8,099 nucleotides of DNA from an uncultured Sphingobium sp. (GCA_913773715.1 CAJYHD010000343.1:1-8099), one strand, 5' to 3'; shown: positions 1 through 6,699, numbered from the stretch's first letter. Numbers and translations are program-made. Notes: generated from the letters alone by a model not told the origin.

Positions 1-172
1 GCTAATGGTCGCGGCGATCGACCCGCGCGCGAAGGCCGGGTTGATTTCCACGACCTCCAGCTTTTCGGGTGGTAGGCCGGTTTCCAGGATCGCGCGCGTG
101 AATACGCCGGTCCCGCCACCAAGCTCCAGCACGCGGCCCTCATCGCGCGGGTCGATCGCCGCGACCATTAGC
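1..172. repeat. Perfect 29-bp inverted repeat (arms 1-29 and 144-172) at the window edge
   Basis: Nt 1-29 are the exact reverse complement of nt 144-172; the match stops at nt 30 against 143. Both arms lie in the methyltransferase gene. The inner arm encodes a sensible LMVAAIDPR segment ahead of SAM motif I, while the outer arm encodes a stretch unlike the family, directly after 'EINPAFA'. The join falls in a short CGCGC microhomology. This pattern is typical of a fold-back chimera at a contig end and less likely a natural hairpin. Confidence 0.9.
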
Positions 173-321
173 CGTGCGAGGTGACGGCTCGACGGCACCA
201 CCGACGCAGTCTGGCGCGGCTTCTTCACCCAGGCGGCGAGGAAATCGAGATACTCGGTCGCGCGCGTGCGCAACTCGCTGTTGGGCAAGGCAATCGCCCG
301 GCTGCGCTTGGGCTTAGGCAT
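1..321 (-). CDS. SAM-dependent methyltransferase, phospholipid N-methyltransferase-like (partial; 3' end outside window)
   Basis: I read 107 codons from an ATG at 321-319; an in-frame TGA lies a few codons upstream, so this is the only good ATG start. Residues 40-52 (SVVPSSRHLARLM) match the 'PSSR.LAR.M' stretch just before the SAM fold in PmtA/KsgA-like small methyltransferases. Residues 64-72 (VLELGGGTG) are SAM motif I, and LEVVEIN (88-94) is motif II with Glu92 as the expected ribose-binding acid. PmtA-type enzymes methylate phosphatidylethanolamine at the membrane toward phosphatidylcholine; whether this one does is inference, and other small-molecule or rRNA methyltransferases share the fold. 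About half of the roughly 190-210 residues expected are missing. The last eight residues (100-107) do not resemble the family and are encoded by an inverted copy of nt 144-172, so they are probably artefactual. It is transcribed divergently from the dehydrogenase operon. Confidence 0.72.
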   Translation of the reverse strand, partial: MPKPKRSRAIALPNSELRTRATEYLDFLAAWVKKPRQTASVVPSSRHLARLMVAAIDPRDEGRVLELGGGTGVFTRAILETGLPPEKLEVVEINPAFARGSIAATIS

Positions 322-510
322 GGGGCAAGTGCGACCGTCCCGTCATCATCGCGACTCCCTTAGCGGGCCGTTACGCTCGCGTCGATTGACTTTCATTCGG
401 ACCATCCTGTCCGATGCCCGATATGACAGCTTGTCTGACCTAGCTTGGAGTTGCTAGAAGCGCGGCATAGATCGATCATGCGGCCAGGAGCGGCATGACG
501 AAAGGAGAGC
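322..510. other. Divergent intergenic region, probable promoters for both flanking units
   Basis: This 189-nt gap separates the divergent methyltransferase and dehydrogenase genes, so promoters for both should lie here. The best plus-strand candidate I see is TTGGAG (445-450), 17 nt, TAGATC (468-473), which would give a leader of about 30 nt; it is a weak match. A small dyad, GACA-N3-TGTC (425-435), lies upstream and could be part of an operator, though it is short enough to be chance. A strong ribosome binding site, AAAGGAGAG (501-509), ends just before the dehydrogenase ATG. I see no RNA gene or coding region here. Confidence 0.35.
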
Positions 511-1653
511 ATGACACAGTTCGACCTGACCGAAGATCAGCGTGCCATACAGGACATGGCGCAGCGCTTCACCGCCGACGCCATCACGCCCCACGCGGCG
601 GAATGGGACGAGAAACATATTTTTCCTCGCGACACGATCCGCGCTGCGGCCGAATTAGGCTTCGGCAGCATCTATGTATCGGAAGCCTCGGGCGGCATCG
701 GTCTTGGCCGCCTGGAAGCCGCGCTCATCATGGAAGCCATGGCTTATGGCTGCCCTTCCACCAGCGCCTTCATCTCCATCCACAACATGGCATCGTGGAT
801 GATCGACCGCTTCGGGTCACAGGCGCTGAAGGACAAATATCTCCCCGCCCTCGTCCCCATGGATAGGATCGCCAGCTACTGCCTGACTGAAGCGGGGTCC
901 GGCTCCGACGCGGCCAGCCTCAAGACCCGCGCGGTACGTGACGGCGATCATTATGTCGTCACCGGCTCGAAGCAGTTCATCTAGGGCGGCGGAGTCAACG
1001 ACCTTTACGTTGTCATGGTCCGCACCGGCGAAGACGGTCCCAAGGGCATCAGCTGCCTCGTCATCGAAAAGGATATGCCGGGCGTCAGCTTCGGCGCGCC
1101 CGAACGCAAGCTCGGCTGGCATTCGCAGCCGACAGCGCAAGTCAATTTCGACGGCGTCCGCGTGCCGGTCGAAAACCTCGTGGCAGAAGAAGGCCAGGGC
1201 TTCTCGATCGCGATGATGGGCCTTGATGGGGGCCGCCTCAACATCGGCGCCTGCTCGCTGGGCGGTGCGCAGCGCTGCATCGACGAAGCCGTGCGCTACA
1301 CCAAGGATCGCCGTCAGTTCGGCAAGGCCATCGCCGATTTCCAGAACACCCAGTTCATGCTCGCCGACATGGAGACCGAACTTCAGGCCGCCCGCACCCT
1401 GCTCTACACCGCCGCTGTCAAGGTGACCGAGAATGCGCCCGACAAGACACGCTTCGCCGCGATGGCGAAGCGTTTCGCCACCGACACCGGATCGTCGGTA
1501 GTCGATCGCGCACTGCAACTCCATGGCGGTTATGGTTACCTGATGGACTATCCGGTCGAACGTTTCTGGCGCGACCTGCGCGTCCATTCGATCCTGGAAG
1601 GCACCAATCAGGTGATGCGTATGATCATCGGTCGTGACATGCTCAAGGACTAG
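511..1653 (+). pseudogene. Isobutyryl-CoA dehydrogenase (ACAD8-type acyl-CoA dehydrogenase), interrupted by an in-frame amber codon
   Basis: The full reading frame is 380 codons, the usual length for the family, and starts at an ATG after the strong site AAAGGAGAG. The enzyme would be an FAD-dependent dehydrogenase oxidising isobutyryl-CoA to methacrylyl-CoA in valine breakdown, passing electrons to ETF. The N-terminal helical domain ends near residue 120; CLTEAGSGSDAASLKT is the flavin/substrate motif at the start of the beta domain. The C-terminal domain has DRRQFGKAIADFQ, LQLHGGYGYL and ILEGTNQ, with Glu363 as the expected catalytic base. ACAD8 hallmarks include GPKGISC and RDLRVHSILEGTNQVMR. 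Codon 158 (nt 982-984) is TAG where relatives have Ser in FIS-GG; TCG to TAG is one substitution. The same frame continues without further damage to a second TAG at 1651. As read, only a 157-residue fragment lacking the catalytic base is made. It may be a recent nonsense mutation or a sequence error. The hydrolase gene follows after 51 nt. Confidence 0.88.
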
Positions 1654-1665
1654 ACGATCCGCTCA

Positions 1666-1684
1666 GTTCGAGCCTGTCGAGAAC
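1666..1684. repeat. Short REP-like palindrome between the two valine-pathway genes
   Basis: The 19-nt element GTTCGAGCCTGTCGAGAAC lies in the 51-nt gap between dehydrogenase and hydrolase. Its ends are complementary (GTTC/GAAC) and it holds two self-complementary TCGA blocks (1668-1671 and 1677-1680) around a 5-nt loop. From memory, near-identical strings are frequent between genes in sphingomonad genomes; I cannot count them here. It could form a weak stem in the operon mRNA. Confidence 0.4.
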
Positions 1685-1704
1685 CGATTGCATGCGAAGG
1701 ACCT

Positions 1705-2793
1705 ATGACCGATCACGTCATCACGATCATCGAAAACAATATCGGTCGCATCCGGCTGAACCGGCCCAAGGCGCTGCACGCCCTGACGCACGACATGTGC
1801 GCGGAAATCCTGGACGCGCTGCTGCGCTGGGCCGAGGATGACGGCGTCTTCGCGATCATGATCGACCATCTGCCCGCGCCCGACGGCGACTCCAAACTCT
1901 CGCGCGGTTTCTGTGCCGGGGGCGACATCGCGGCTCTCGCGGCCAGCGCCAAGGCCGATTGCGTAGAGGCCGAGCGCTTCTTCCACCTCGAATATCGGAT
2001 GAACCATCTGCTGTTCGTCTATCCCAAGCCGATCGTCGCCTTCATCGACGGCATCGTAATGGGCGGCGGCGTGGGCCTGTCCCTCCCCACCCGCTTCCGC
2101 GTCGCGACGGAAAGGACGGTGTTCGCCATGCCCGAAACCGGCATCGGCCTGTTTCCCGATGTCGGCGGCGGCTGGTTCCTGCCCCGCCTGCCAGGCCGCA
2201 TCGGCGCATGGCTAGCGACGACCGGGGCGCGGATCGACGGATCCGACTGCGCCGCCATCGGCCTCGCTACCCACTACATCCCGTCCGATCACCTAGATCC
2301 GATCAAGGCCCGCATTCTGATCGATCCGGCTGGCCTGGAAGAGATATTGAACGAGAATGCCGTCCCGCCCCCGCCCTCCAAACTGGAGGCCGCGCGTCCT
2401 GACATCGATCGGCTTTTTGCCTCTACCCAAGCCGAGGACATCGTCGCCGCACTCGAAGCGGATGGCGGCGAATGGGCGCAGCAGCAACGCGCCGTTCTTG
2501 CCACCAAGTCGCCCCAGACGATCAAGGTCGCCCTCCGCCAGCTTGCGGAAGGCGCGAGTATGGAAAGCTTCGCCGACAATATGGCGATGGAATATGGTCT
2601 TGCCTGCGCCGTCCTCCGCCGCCCCGACTTCGTCGAAGGCGTGCGCGCCGTCATCTTCGACAAGGACAATGCTCCACGTTGGTCACCATCGACGTTGGAA
2701 GAGGTCAGCGACCAGATGATCGATGCCATCTTCGCACCATTGCCGCGAGACAAACAATGGACGCCATTGCCGCAGGTCGAGGGACGCGGCTGA
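1705..2793 (+). CDS. 3-hydroxyisobutyryl-CoA hydrolase (HIBCH-type crotonase)
   Basis: This 362-residue crotonase-superfamily protein would hydrolyse 3-hydroxyisobutyryl-CoA to 3-hydroxyisobutyrate and CoA, a late CoA-bound step of valine degradation in the cytosol. Its length fits HIBCH proteins (about 345-385) rather than simple hydratases (about 260). Motifs in order are FCAGGD (69-74, oxyanion-hole strand), GGGVGLS (120-126, second oxyanion-hole glycine) and PETGIGLFPDVGGGWFLPRL (143-162). Glu144 and Asp152 in the last sit where the family carries its catalytic acids. The C-terminal part (about 210-350) is the extra helical region of the HIBCH branch. Residues 55-67 (about HLPAPDGDSKLSR) lengthen the loop before FCAGGD. 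The ATG at 1705 is preceded by GAAGGA with a 3-nt spacer, rather close. It follows the isobutyryl-CoA dehydrogenase on the same strand, which fits the pathway. Bacterial annotations often call such genes simply enoyl-CoA hydratase/isomerase. Confidence 0.9.
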   Translation: MTDHVITIIENNIGRIRLNRPKALHALTHDMCAEILDALLRWAEDDGVFAIMIDHLPAPDGDSKLSRGFCAGGDIAALAASAKADCVEAERFFHLEYRMNHLLFVYPKPIVAFIDGIVMGGGVGLSLPTRFRVATERTVFAMPETGIGLFPDVGGGWFLPRLPGRIGAWLATTGARIDGSDCAAIGLATHYIPSDHLDPIKARILIDPAGLEEILNENAVPPPPSKLEAARPDIDRLFASTQAEDIVAALEADGGEWAQQQRAVLATKSPQTIKVALRQLAEGASMESFADNMAMEYGLACAVLRRPDFVEGVRAVIFDKDNAPRWSPSTLEEVSDQMIDAIFAPLPRDKQWTPLPQVEGRG

Positions 2794-2831
2794 CCTGTCC
2801 TACCTTCCTGCACAGGCCCTATGATGACCGC

Positions 2832-2864
2832 CCCTGATCCCGGCGGATTGCGATAGGATCAGGG
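2832..2864 (+). terminator. Terminator-like hairpin after the valine operon
   Basis: CCCTGATCC (2832-2840) and GGATCAGGG (2856-2864) form a perfect 9-bp stem with a 15-nt loop, 38 nt after the hydrolase stop. No clear T-run follows directly, only a short AT-rich stretch at 2871-2880, so it is not a textbook intrinsic terminator. Its position between convergent operons supports a role in ending transcription or protecting the 3' end. Confidence 0.45.
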
Positions 2865-2870
2865 CGCGGC

Positions 2871-2904
2871 AAGAAAATTTCGCATTTTGCGGGAAAAGTG
2901 CGAA
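2871..2904 (-). terminator. Probable Rho-independent terminator of the receptor-dipeptidase operon
   Basis: Read on the minus strand, TTCGCA (2904-2899) pairs with TGCGAA (2884-2879) across a 14-nt loop and is followed at once by the T-rich ATTTTCTT. An alternative inner stem, CGCA-AAA-TGCG (2891-2881), overlaps the same place. It starts 50 nt beyond the dipeptidase stop, where a terminator is expected. Confidence 0.45.
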
Positions 2905-2954
2905 GTTAAGGAATGGGAGGGTGCGCAGCTACCGTTCCCGCCCCGCGCTTACGC

Positions 2955-4178
2955 CTATTTCGCTCGCGCAGCCTCGTTCGCCGCCAGCACGCGCAAAACA
3001 TTGCCCGACCAGATCTTCTGCACGTCCGCCTCGGTGTACCCAGCCTTCAGCAGAGCGGCGGTGATCTTGGGCAGATCGACTACGTCCTCCATACCGGCGA
3101 CCCCGCCGCCCCCGTCCCAGTCCGCACCGATGCCGACATGATCCGGCCCGACGACCTTCAATGCGTGCAGCATATGCGCCATAAAATCGTCGAACGTCGC
3201 CCGATCGGTTTCGGGATAAAGCCGGTCGATCTCCTGCCGCTTCTTCAGCAGTTCGGCGCGCTTCTCAACCGACAGCTTCGCGCCTTCCCGCATCTCGCCG
3301 AACAGCGCCGTCATCGCCTTCTGCCGCTCGGGGTTCGGCTTCGACGCTTTGAGATACCCGCCATAGGCGTTCATCTGGATCACGCCGCCCTTGGCCGCCA
3401 GCGCCTTCAGATGCGCGTCATCTACGTTGCGCGGATGATCGTAGATCGCCTTGCAGCCCGAATGCGTCAGGATGATCGGCGTGGTCGACAGCGCCAGAAG
3501 ATCGTCCAGCACCTGATCGCTGCTATGCGAGCCGTCGGGCACGATGCCGAGGCGATTCATCTCCTTCAGCAATTCCTTGCCCAGCGGGCTAAGGCCGCCA
3601 TAGCGCGGCTTCTTCGACGGATCAGTCGAACTGTCGGCGAATTGATTATGCGCGAAATGGGCAAAGCCCGATACCCTGACGCCCATGTCGTAGAAGGTCT
3701 GGAGCAGGCTGACATCCTCGCCTAGGGGATAGGCATTCTCGATCGACATATAGACGACCCGCTTGCCCGCTGCCGCGATCGGTGCGGCATCCTTCGCTTC
3801 CAGCGCCAACTGGAAGTTCTTGGGGTCCGCCGACACCATCTGGCGGATCGACATGCCACGCAGGATCGCAAAGTCGCGCGCCTTGCGGAAGCCCTCGACC
3901 GTCAGCGGTCCTTGGCTCGTATAGATCGCCCAGAAGCCGCCATCCAATCCGCCCTTCTTCATTCGGGGCAGATCGACCTGCGTGTAGTCGCTATGGACGC
4001 CATGCTCCTCGTCGATCGACCAGCCCGGCAGATCGAGCGACGCGGGCGTGTCGAGATGACTATCGAGTGTCAGCAGCCGCTGGTGCAGTTGATAGTCCTT
4101 CTTCGACACAGCCTGCGCATCGGCGCCCCCTGGAACCAGCGCGACCAAAGCCGCACCCGCCAAAATCCAAGCCCGCAT
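2955..4178 (-). CDS. Exported membrane dipeptidase, peptidase family M19 (renal dipeptidase-like)
   Basis: The 407-residue product has a signal peptide (hydrophobic residues about 4-16, likely cleavage near ADAQA at 19-23), so it should act in the periplasm or at the outer membrane. It belongs to the binuclear zinc M19 family, which cleaves dipeptides, some with D-residues or a dehydro-residue. The metal and catalytic set is in place: HxD as His41/Asp43 in LDSHLDTP, Glu147 in YMSIENA, His218 in GSHSS, His239 in ILTHSG, and Asp353 in GIGADWDGG. An Arg in DHPRNVDD (residue 250) matches the family's substrate-binding site. The usual 'DLSH' reads DGSH here. Length fits the family. Its ATG overlaps the receptor stop codon as TGATG, which implies translational coupling; no separate ribosome binding site is obvious. 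The substrate is unknown, but pairing with a receptor suggests a peptide-like imported ligand. Confidence 0.92.
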   Translation of the reverse strand: MRAWILAGAALVALVPGGADAQAVSKKDYQLHQRLLTLDSHLDTPASLDLPGWSIDEEHGVHSDYTQVDLPRMKKGGLDGGFWAIYTSQGPLTVEGFRKARDFAILRGMSIRQMVSADPKNFQLALEAKDAAPIAAAGKRVVYMSIENAYPLGEDVSLLQTFYDMGVRVSGFAHFAHNQFADSSTDPSKKPRYGGLSPLGKELLKEMNRLGIVPDGSHSSDQVLDDLLALSTTPIILTHSGCKAIYDHPRNVDDAHLKALAAKGGVIQMNAYGGYLKASKPNPERQKAMTALFGEMREGAKLSVEKRAELLKKRQEIDRLYPETDRATFDDFMAHMLHALKVVGPDHVGIGADWDGGGGVAGMEDVVDLPKITAALLKAGYTEADVQKIWSGNVLRVLAANEAARAK

Positions 4179-6565
4179 CAGATTTCCCCCGAGATCGTGA
4201 ACTGGAACGTCCGTGGCGACAGCGGCCGGAAAGACCCATCCCCCGTGACCGCCGGAGAGATATAGGAAAGCACATCCTTGTCGAAGAGGTTATCGACATT
4301 GAACCGCGCCTTGACGCCCTTCACAGGGCCGAGCTTGATGCCGTCGCCGATGTCGACATAGGCGCTGAACAAGGCAAAGCCCGGCACACTAGATCCCGGC
4401 GAATTGTCAAACGTCGACCAGCGGCGGCTGGTATATTTGCCCGAGAGGTTGGCGACCAGCCAGCTTGCCGGTTCGATCGTCACCCCGCCATTGACGATCC
4501 ACTTGGCGCTGTCGGGGATGAACTTGCCATCGGTCGGGTAGGTTACGGTGGACGTGACGATATTATCCTTGAACTTGGCGATATTGTACGTCGCGTTGAG
4601 GTTGAAATAGGCGAGGCCATTCAGGAATTGCGGCTTGTACGTGCCGCTGAACTCCGCGCCATAGGCGGTCACACGCCCGACATTCTGGTAGAAAGTTTCG
4701 ATGACGTTGGTCGTGCCCGGCAGGATCGCGCCGATCGACTGGATGCGGTTCTGGAACTTCGTATAGTAACCCGCAAGCGACGCATAGAACTGCCCCTGAT
4801 TAGTGCGGATGCCCGCCTCGAAATTCTTCGACCGTTCGGGCGCGGGAGCAGGGACCAGCCCCGGCCCGCTGTTGAGCGAGACCGAGAAGATGTCGTCCAT
4901 CCCCTTTGGCAGCGCCATATTCTCGGCATAGCTGGCGAAGACCTGGCTCTGGTTGTCGAGTTTAAACAATATACCCGCCATCGGCAGGAAGCCGTCACCA
5001 TAGCTCGCCCGATTGGTCTTGGGTCCCCAGCCCGGCACCCAACGCGGCGCGGCAGCGGTGCCGGCGTTGCGGTAATAATCGTTGAAATCGCGATAGCCGC
5101 TGTGGCGATAATCGACGTGCAGCGCCTTGATGCCGAGGTCGAAGATCAGCCGGTCTTCCATCAGGCTGATCCGGTCCTTGACGAAAGCCTGCGTAGTATT
5201 CCGCTCGGATTGATAGTCGCGGCGCAGATAGACCGGCTCATTGAAATTGGGCGCGCTAGCGGGAGAACCGTCCGTCGTATTATAGCGCGCCTGCGTGCGA
5301 TTATAGGTATCGACCTCGCCCCAAAGGCCGACTTCGATCGCGTTGAACCCGGCATCCCAATGCAGCTTGGTCGTCACGCCATAACGATCTCCGCCGACGG
5401 TTGAGAGGCCATATTGCGTACCGCGCGGAGCGAAAAGCGCGATGCCCGCCGCCGTCTGCCGCTGATATTGAAGCACGCTGTTGGCATAGGTGTCGGGTGA
5501 CACGCCATAACCGCCCTTGTCCTCCCAGTAGGCGGTCGCTTCCGCCCATACGCCTTCGGCGATCCCGGCATGGATGGTCCCGCCATACAGCTTGTCGTCG
5601 CGCACGTTGATCGCGAGCGTGTTGGTATAGGCATAGTTGGCGTTGGAGTAAGTCGGTCCGCCCGGCACCGGCGCAAAGCCCGGCGTCGTGTTCGGCACGA
5701 CCGAGATATAGCCACGATCCCGCCCGACATTGCCGCCGACGTCAGGCGTGCTGCTCAGATATTGCGCGCGCGTCAGAGTCGGTGAATCGAAGTCGTAAAA
5801 TTTGTTCGACACGAACTTGAAACGCGCCCAGCTGTCACCGCCCAGGTCGGCATGTAGCATCCCTTCCCAATGCTCGCGATCGACGGTTCCAACGCCGCGC
5901 CACAGATCGGTGTCGAGTTTCGTCCGGCTGACATAAGCGCGGAACGGCCCGACCTGCCCGGTGCTGAAACGGATGAAGGTGCGCTTCATGTCGAAGTCGC
6001 CGAAGCTCTGCGACACGAACAGCCCCATCTCCTTCTGCGGCGCGATGCTGTTATATTGCACCACCGGTCCCAGCGTCGAATAGCTAGGCAGGCTGACGTC
6101 GCCCGCGCCCACCGCAGCCTCGACCACGCCCAGATTTTCATTGTCGACATAGCGGAATACGGGGCTGCCGCCGAACGCATCGCTGCGCCCGGTCGGGATG
6201 CCATCGACGACGAAACCGATCTGATCCAGGTTGAAGGCGCGGGTCTGAACGCTGTTGCCGAATTCATAGAGGCCGAGCGCGCCATCGGTCTGTACGTTGA
6301 AGCCGGGCAGTTGCTCCAGCATCTTGAGGCCCGAAATGCCCGATGGTGCGGACAGCAGCGCCTCGCGGGTCACGGCGACAACGTTGCTGACCTTATCCTC
6401 GCCGATCGCCTCGGCCGATTGCGAGATGCGTCGGCCGGTGACCGTGATGGTGCCATCCTCACCGTCCACCGGCTCCTGCGCCTGAGCGGAACTAAACGCC
6501 CCGACAGCGCAGGCTGCGAAAAGCGCAGCACGGGTGGATAGCAGGATAGGCGAACGAAACGACAT
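4178..6565 (-). CDS. TonB-dependent outer-membrane receptor
   Basis: The 795-residue protein should be an outer-membrane beta-barrel that imports a ligand with energy from TonB-ExbBD. A signal peptide covers residues 1-29 (hydrophobic run about 13-24, cleavage after AQA). A TonB-box-like TITVTGRR lies at 39-46. The plug domain spans about 58-172, with LEQLPGFNV (83-91), a QTRAF stretch at 107-111 and FVVDGIPTGR (118-127). The rest alternates short amphipathic strands and loops typical of the 22-strand barrel, including FASYAENMALPKG and FEAGIRT. The C-terminus ends FTISGEI, with Ile instead of the common final Phe. The ATG follows GGGAG (6572-6576) at a suitable distance. It is first in an operon with the M19 dipeptidase. 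I cannot name the ligand: I see no carbohydrate- or siderophore-operon partner, and the dipeptidase hints at a peptide or peptide conjugate. Regulation may involve the folded leader just upstream. Confidence 0.93.
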   Translation of the reverse strand: MSFRSPILLSTRAALFAACAVGAFSSAQAQEPVDGEDGTITVTGRRISQSAEAIGEDKVSNVVAVTREALLSAPSGISGLKMLEQLPGFNVQTDGALGLYEFGNSVQTRAFNLDQIGFVVDGIPTGRSDAFGGSPVFRYVDNENLGVVEAAVGAGDVSLPSYSTLGPVVQYNSIAPQKEMGLFVSQSFGDFDMKRTFIRFSTGQVGPFRAYVSRTKLDTDLWRGVGTVDREHWEGMLHADLGGDSWARFKFVSNKFYDFDSPTLTRAQYLSSTPDVGGNVGRDRGYISVVPNTTPGFAPVPGGPTYSNANYAYTNTLAINVRDDKLYGGTIHAGIAEGVWAEATAYWEDKGGYGVSPDTYANSVLQYQRQTAAGIALFAPRGTQYGLSTVGGDRYGVTTKLHWDAGFNAIEVGLWGEVDTYNRTQARYNTTDGSPASAPNFNEPVYLRRDYQSERNTTQAFVKDRISLMEDRLIFDLGIKALHVDYRHSGYRDFNDYYRNAGTAAAPRWVPGWGPKTNRASYGDGFLPMAGILFKLDNQSQVFASYAENMALPKGMDDIFSVSLNSGPGLVPAPAPERSKNFEAGIRTNQGQFYASLAGYYTKFQNRIQSIGAILPGTTNVIETFYQNVGRVTAYGAEFSGTYKPQFLNGLAYFNLNATYNIAKFKDNIVTSTVTYPTDGKFIPDSAKWIVNGGVTIEPASWLVANLSGKYTSRRWSTFDNSPGSSVPGFALFSAYVDIGDGIKLGPVKGVKARFNVDNLFDKDVLSYISPAVTGDGSFRPLSPRTFQFTISGEI

Positions 6566-6577
6566 GCAAAGCTCCCT

Positions 6578-6648
6578 GTTTCACACAGCCGAAGACCCCG
6601 CGCGAACTGCGCGTGATCCTCTTTGGCTATTTGGTTTTCTTGTGAAAC
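6578..6648 (-). promoter_or_regulatory. Predicted structured 5' leader of the receptor mRNA
   Basis: Read on the minus strand, three nested pairs of complementary blocks stack into one long hairpin. The outer stem is GTTTCACA/TGTGAAAC (6648-6641 with 6585-6578, perfect 8 bp). The middle stem is AGCCAAAG/CTTCGGCT (6628-6621 with 6594-6587, one A-C mismatch). The apical stem is CGCGC/GCGCG (6613-6609 with 6603-6599) around a 5-nt loop. The 3' arm ends one base before the AGGGAG ribosome binding site, so folding could affect ribosome access. It resembles no riboswitch class I know, and the DNA dyad could instead be a protein operator. Confidence 0.4.
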
Positions 6649-6669
6649 GAGAGTGGCAATCGTTTCCGC

Positions 6670-6699
6670 CATGGGCGACTGAGATTTTCTCATCCCATG
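6670..6699. repeat. Nested inverted repeat between hydratase and receptor genes
   Basis: CATGGG (6670-6675) and CCCATG (6694-6699) enclose a second small stem, GAGA-TTT-TCTC (6681-6691). It lies about 30 nt beyond the hydratase stop and about 100 nt ahead of the receptor start. Without a T-run on the minus strand it is a poor intrinsic terminator; it could be an operator for the receptor promoter or a weak 3'-end hairpin. Confidence 0.35.

Noticed and set aside
495..866. Plus-strand open frame starting at the ATG just upstream of the dehydrogenase
   Set aside because: It is out of frame with the conserved protein; the ribosome binding site AAAGGAGAG is placed for the ATG at 511.
982..984. 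Amber codon read as pyrrolysine or another reassigned amino acid
   Set aside because: The expected residue is Ser, TAG is used as an ordinary stop in two genes here, and there is no sign of a pyrrolysine system.
817..1587. A 256-codon minus-strand frame across the amber site of the dehydrogenase
   Set aside because: It mirrors the conserved dehydrogenase coding sequence in the complementary frame; no motif or ribosome binding site supports it.
1015..1653. Independent gene starting at the ATG after the amber codon
   Set aside because: The ATG is the internal Met of a conserved VVMVRTG-like strand, has no good ribosome binding site, and the product would lack the N-terminal domain and part of the flavin site.
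2913..3725. A 270-codon plus-strand open frame near the operon boundary
   Set aside because: It lies almost wholly antisense to the dipeptidase and has no family motif.
3782..5404. A 540-codon open frame on the plus strand opposite the dipeptidase and receptor genes
   Set aside because: It is antisense to two clear genes, is rich in Arg, Pro and Ala with no recognisable domain, and arises from GC-rich codon bias.
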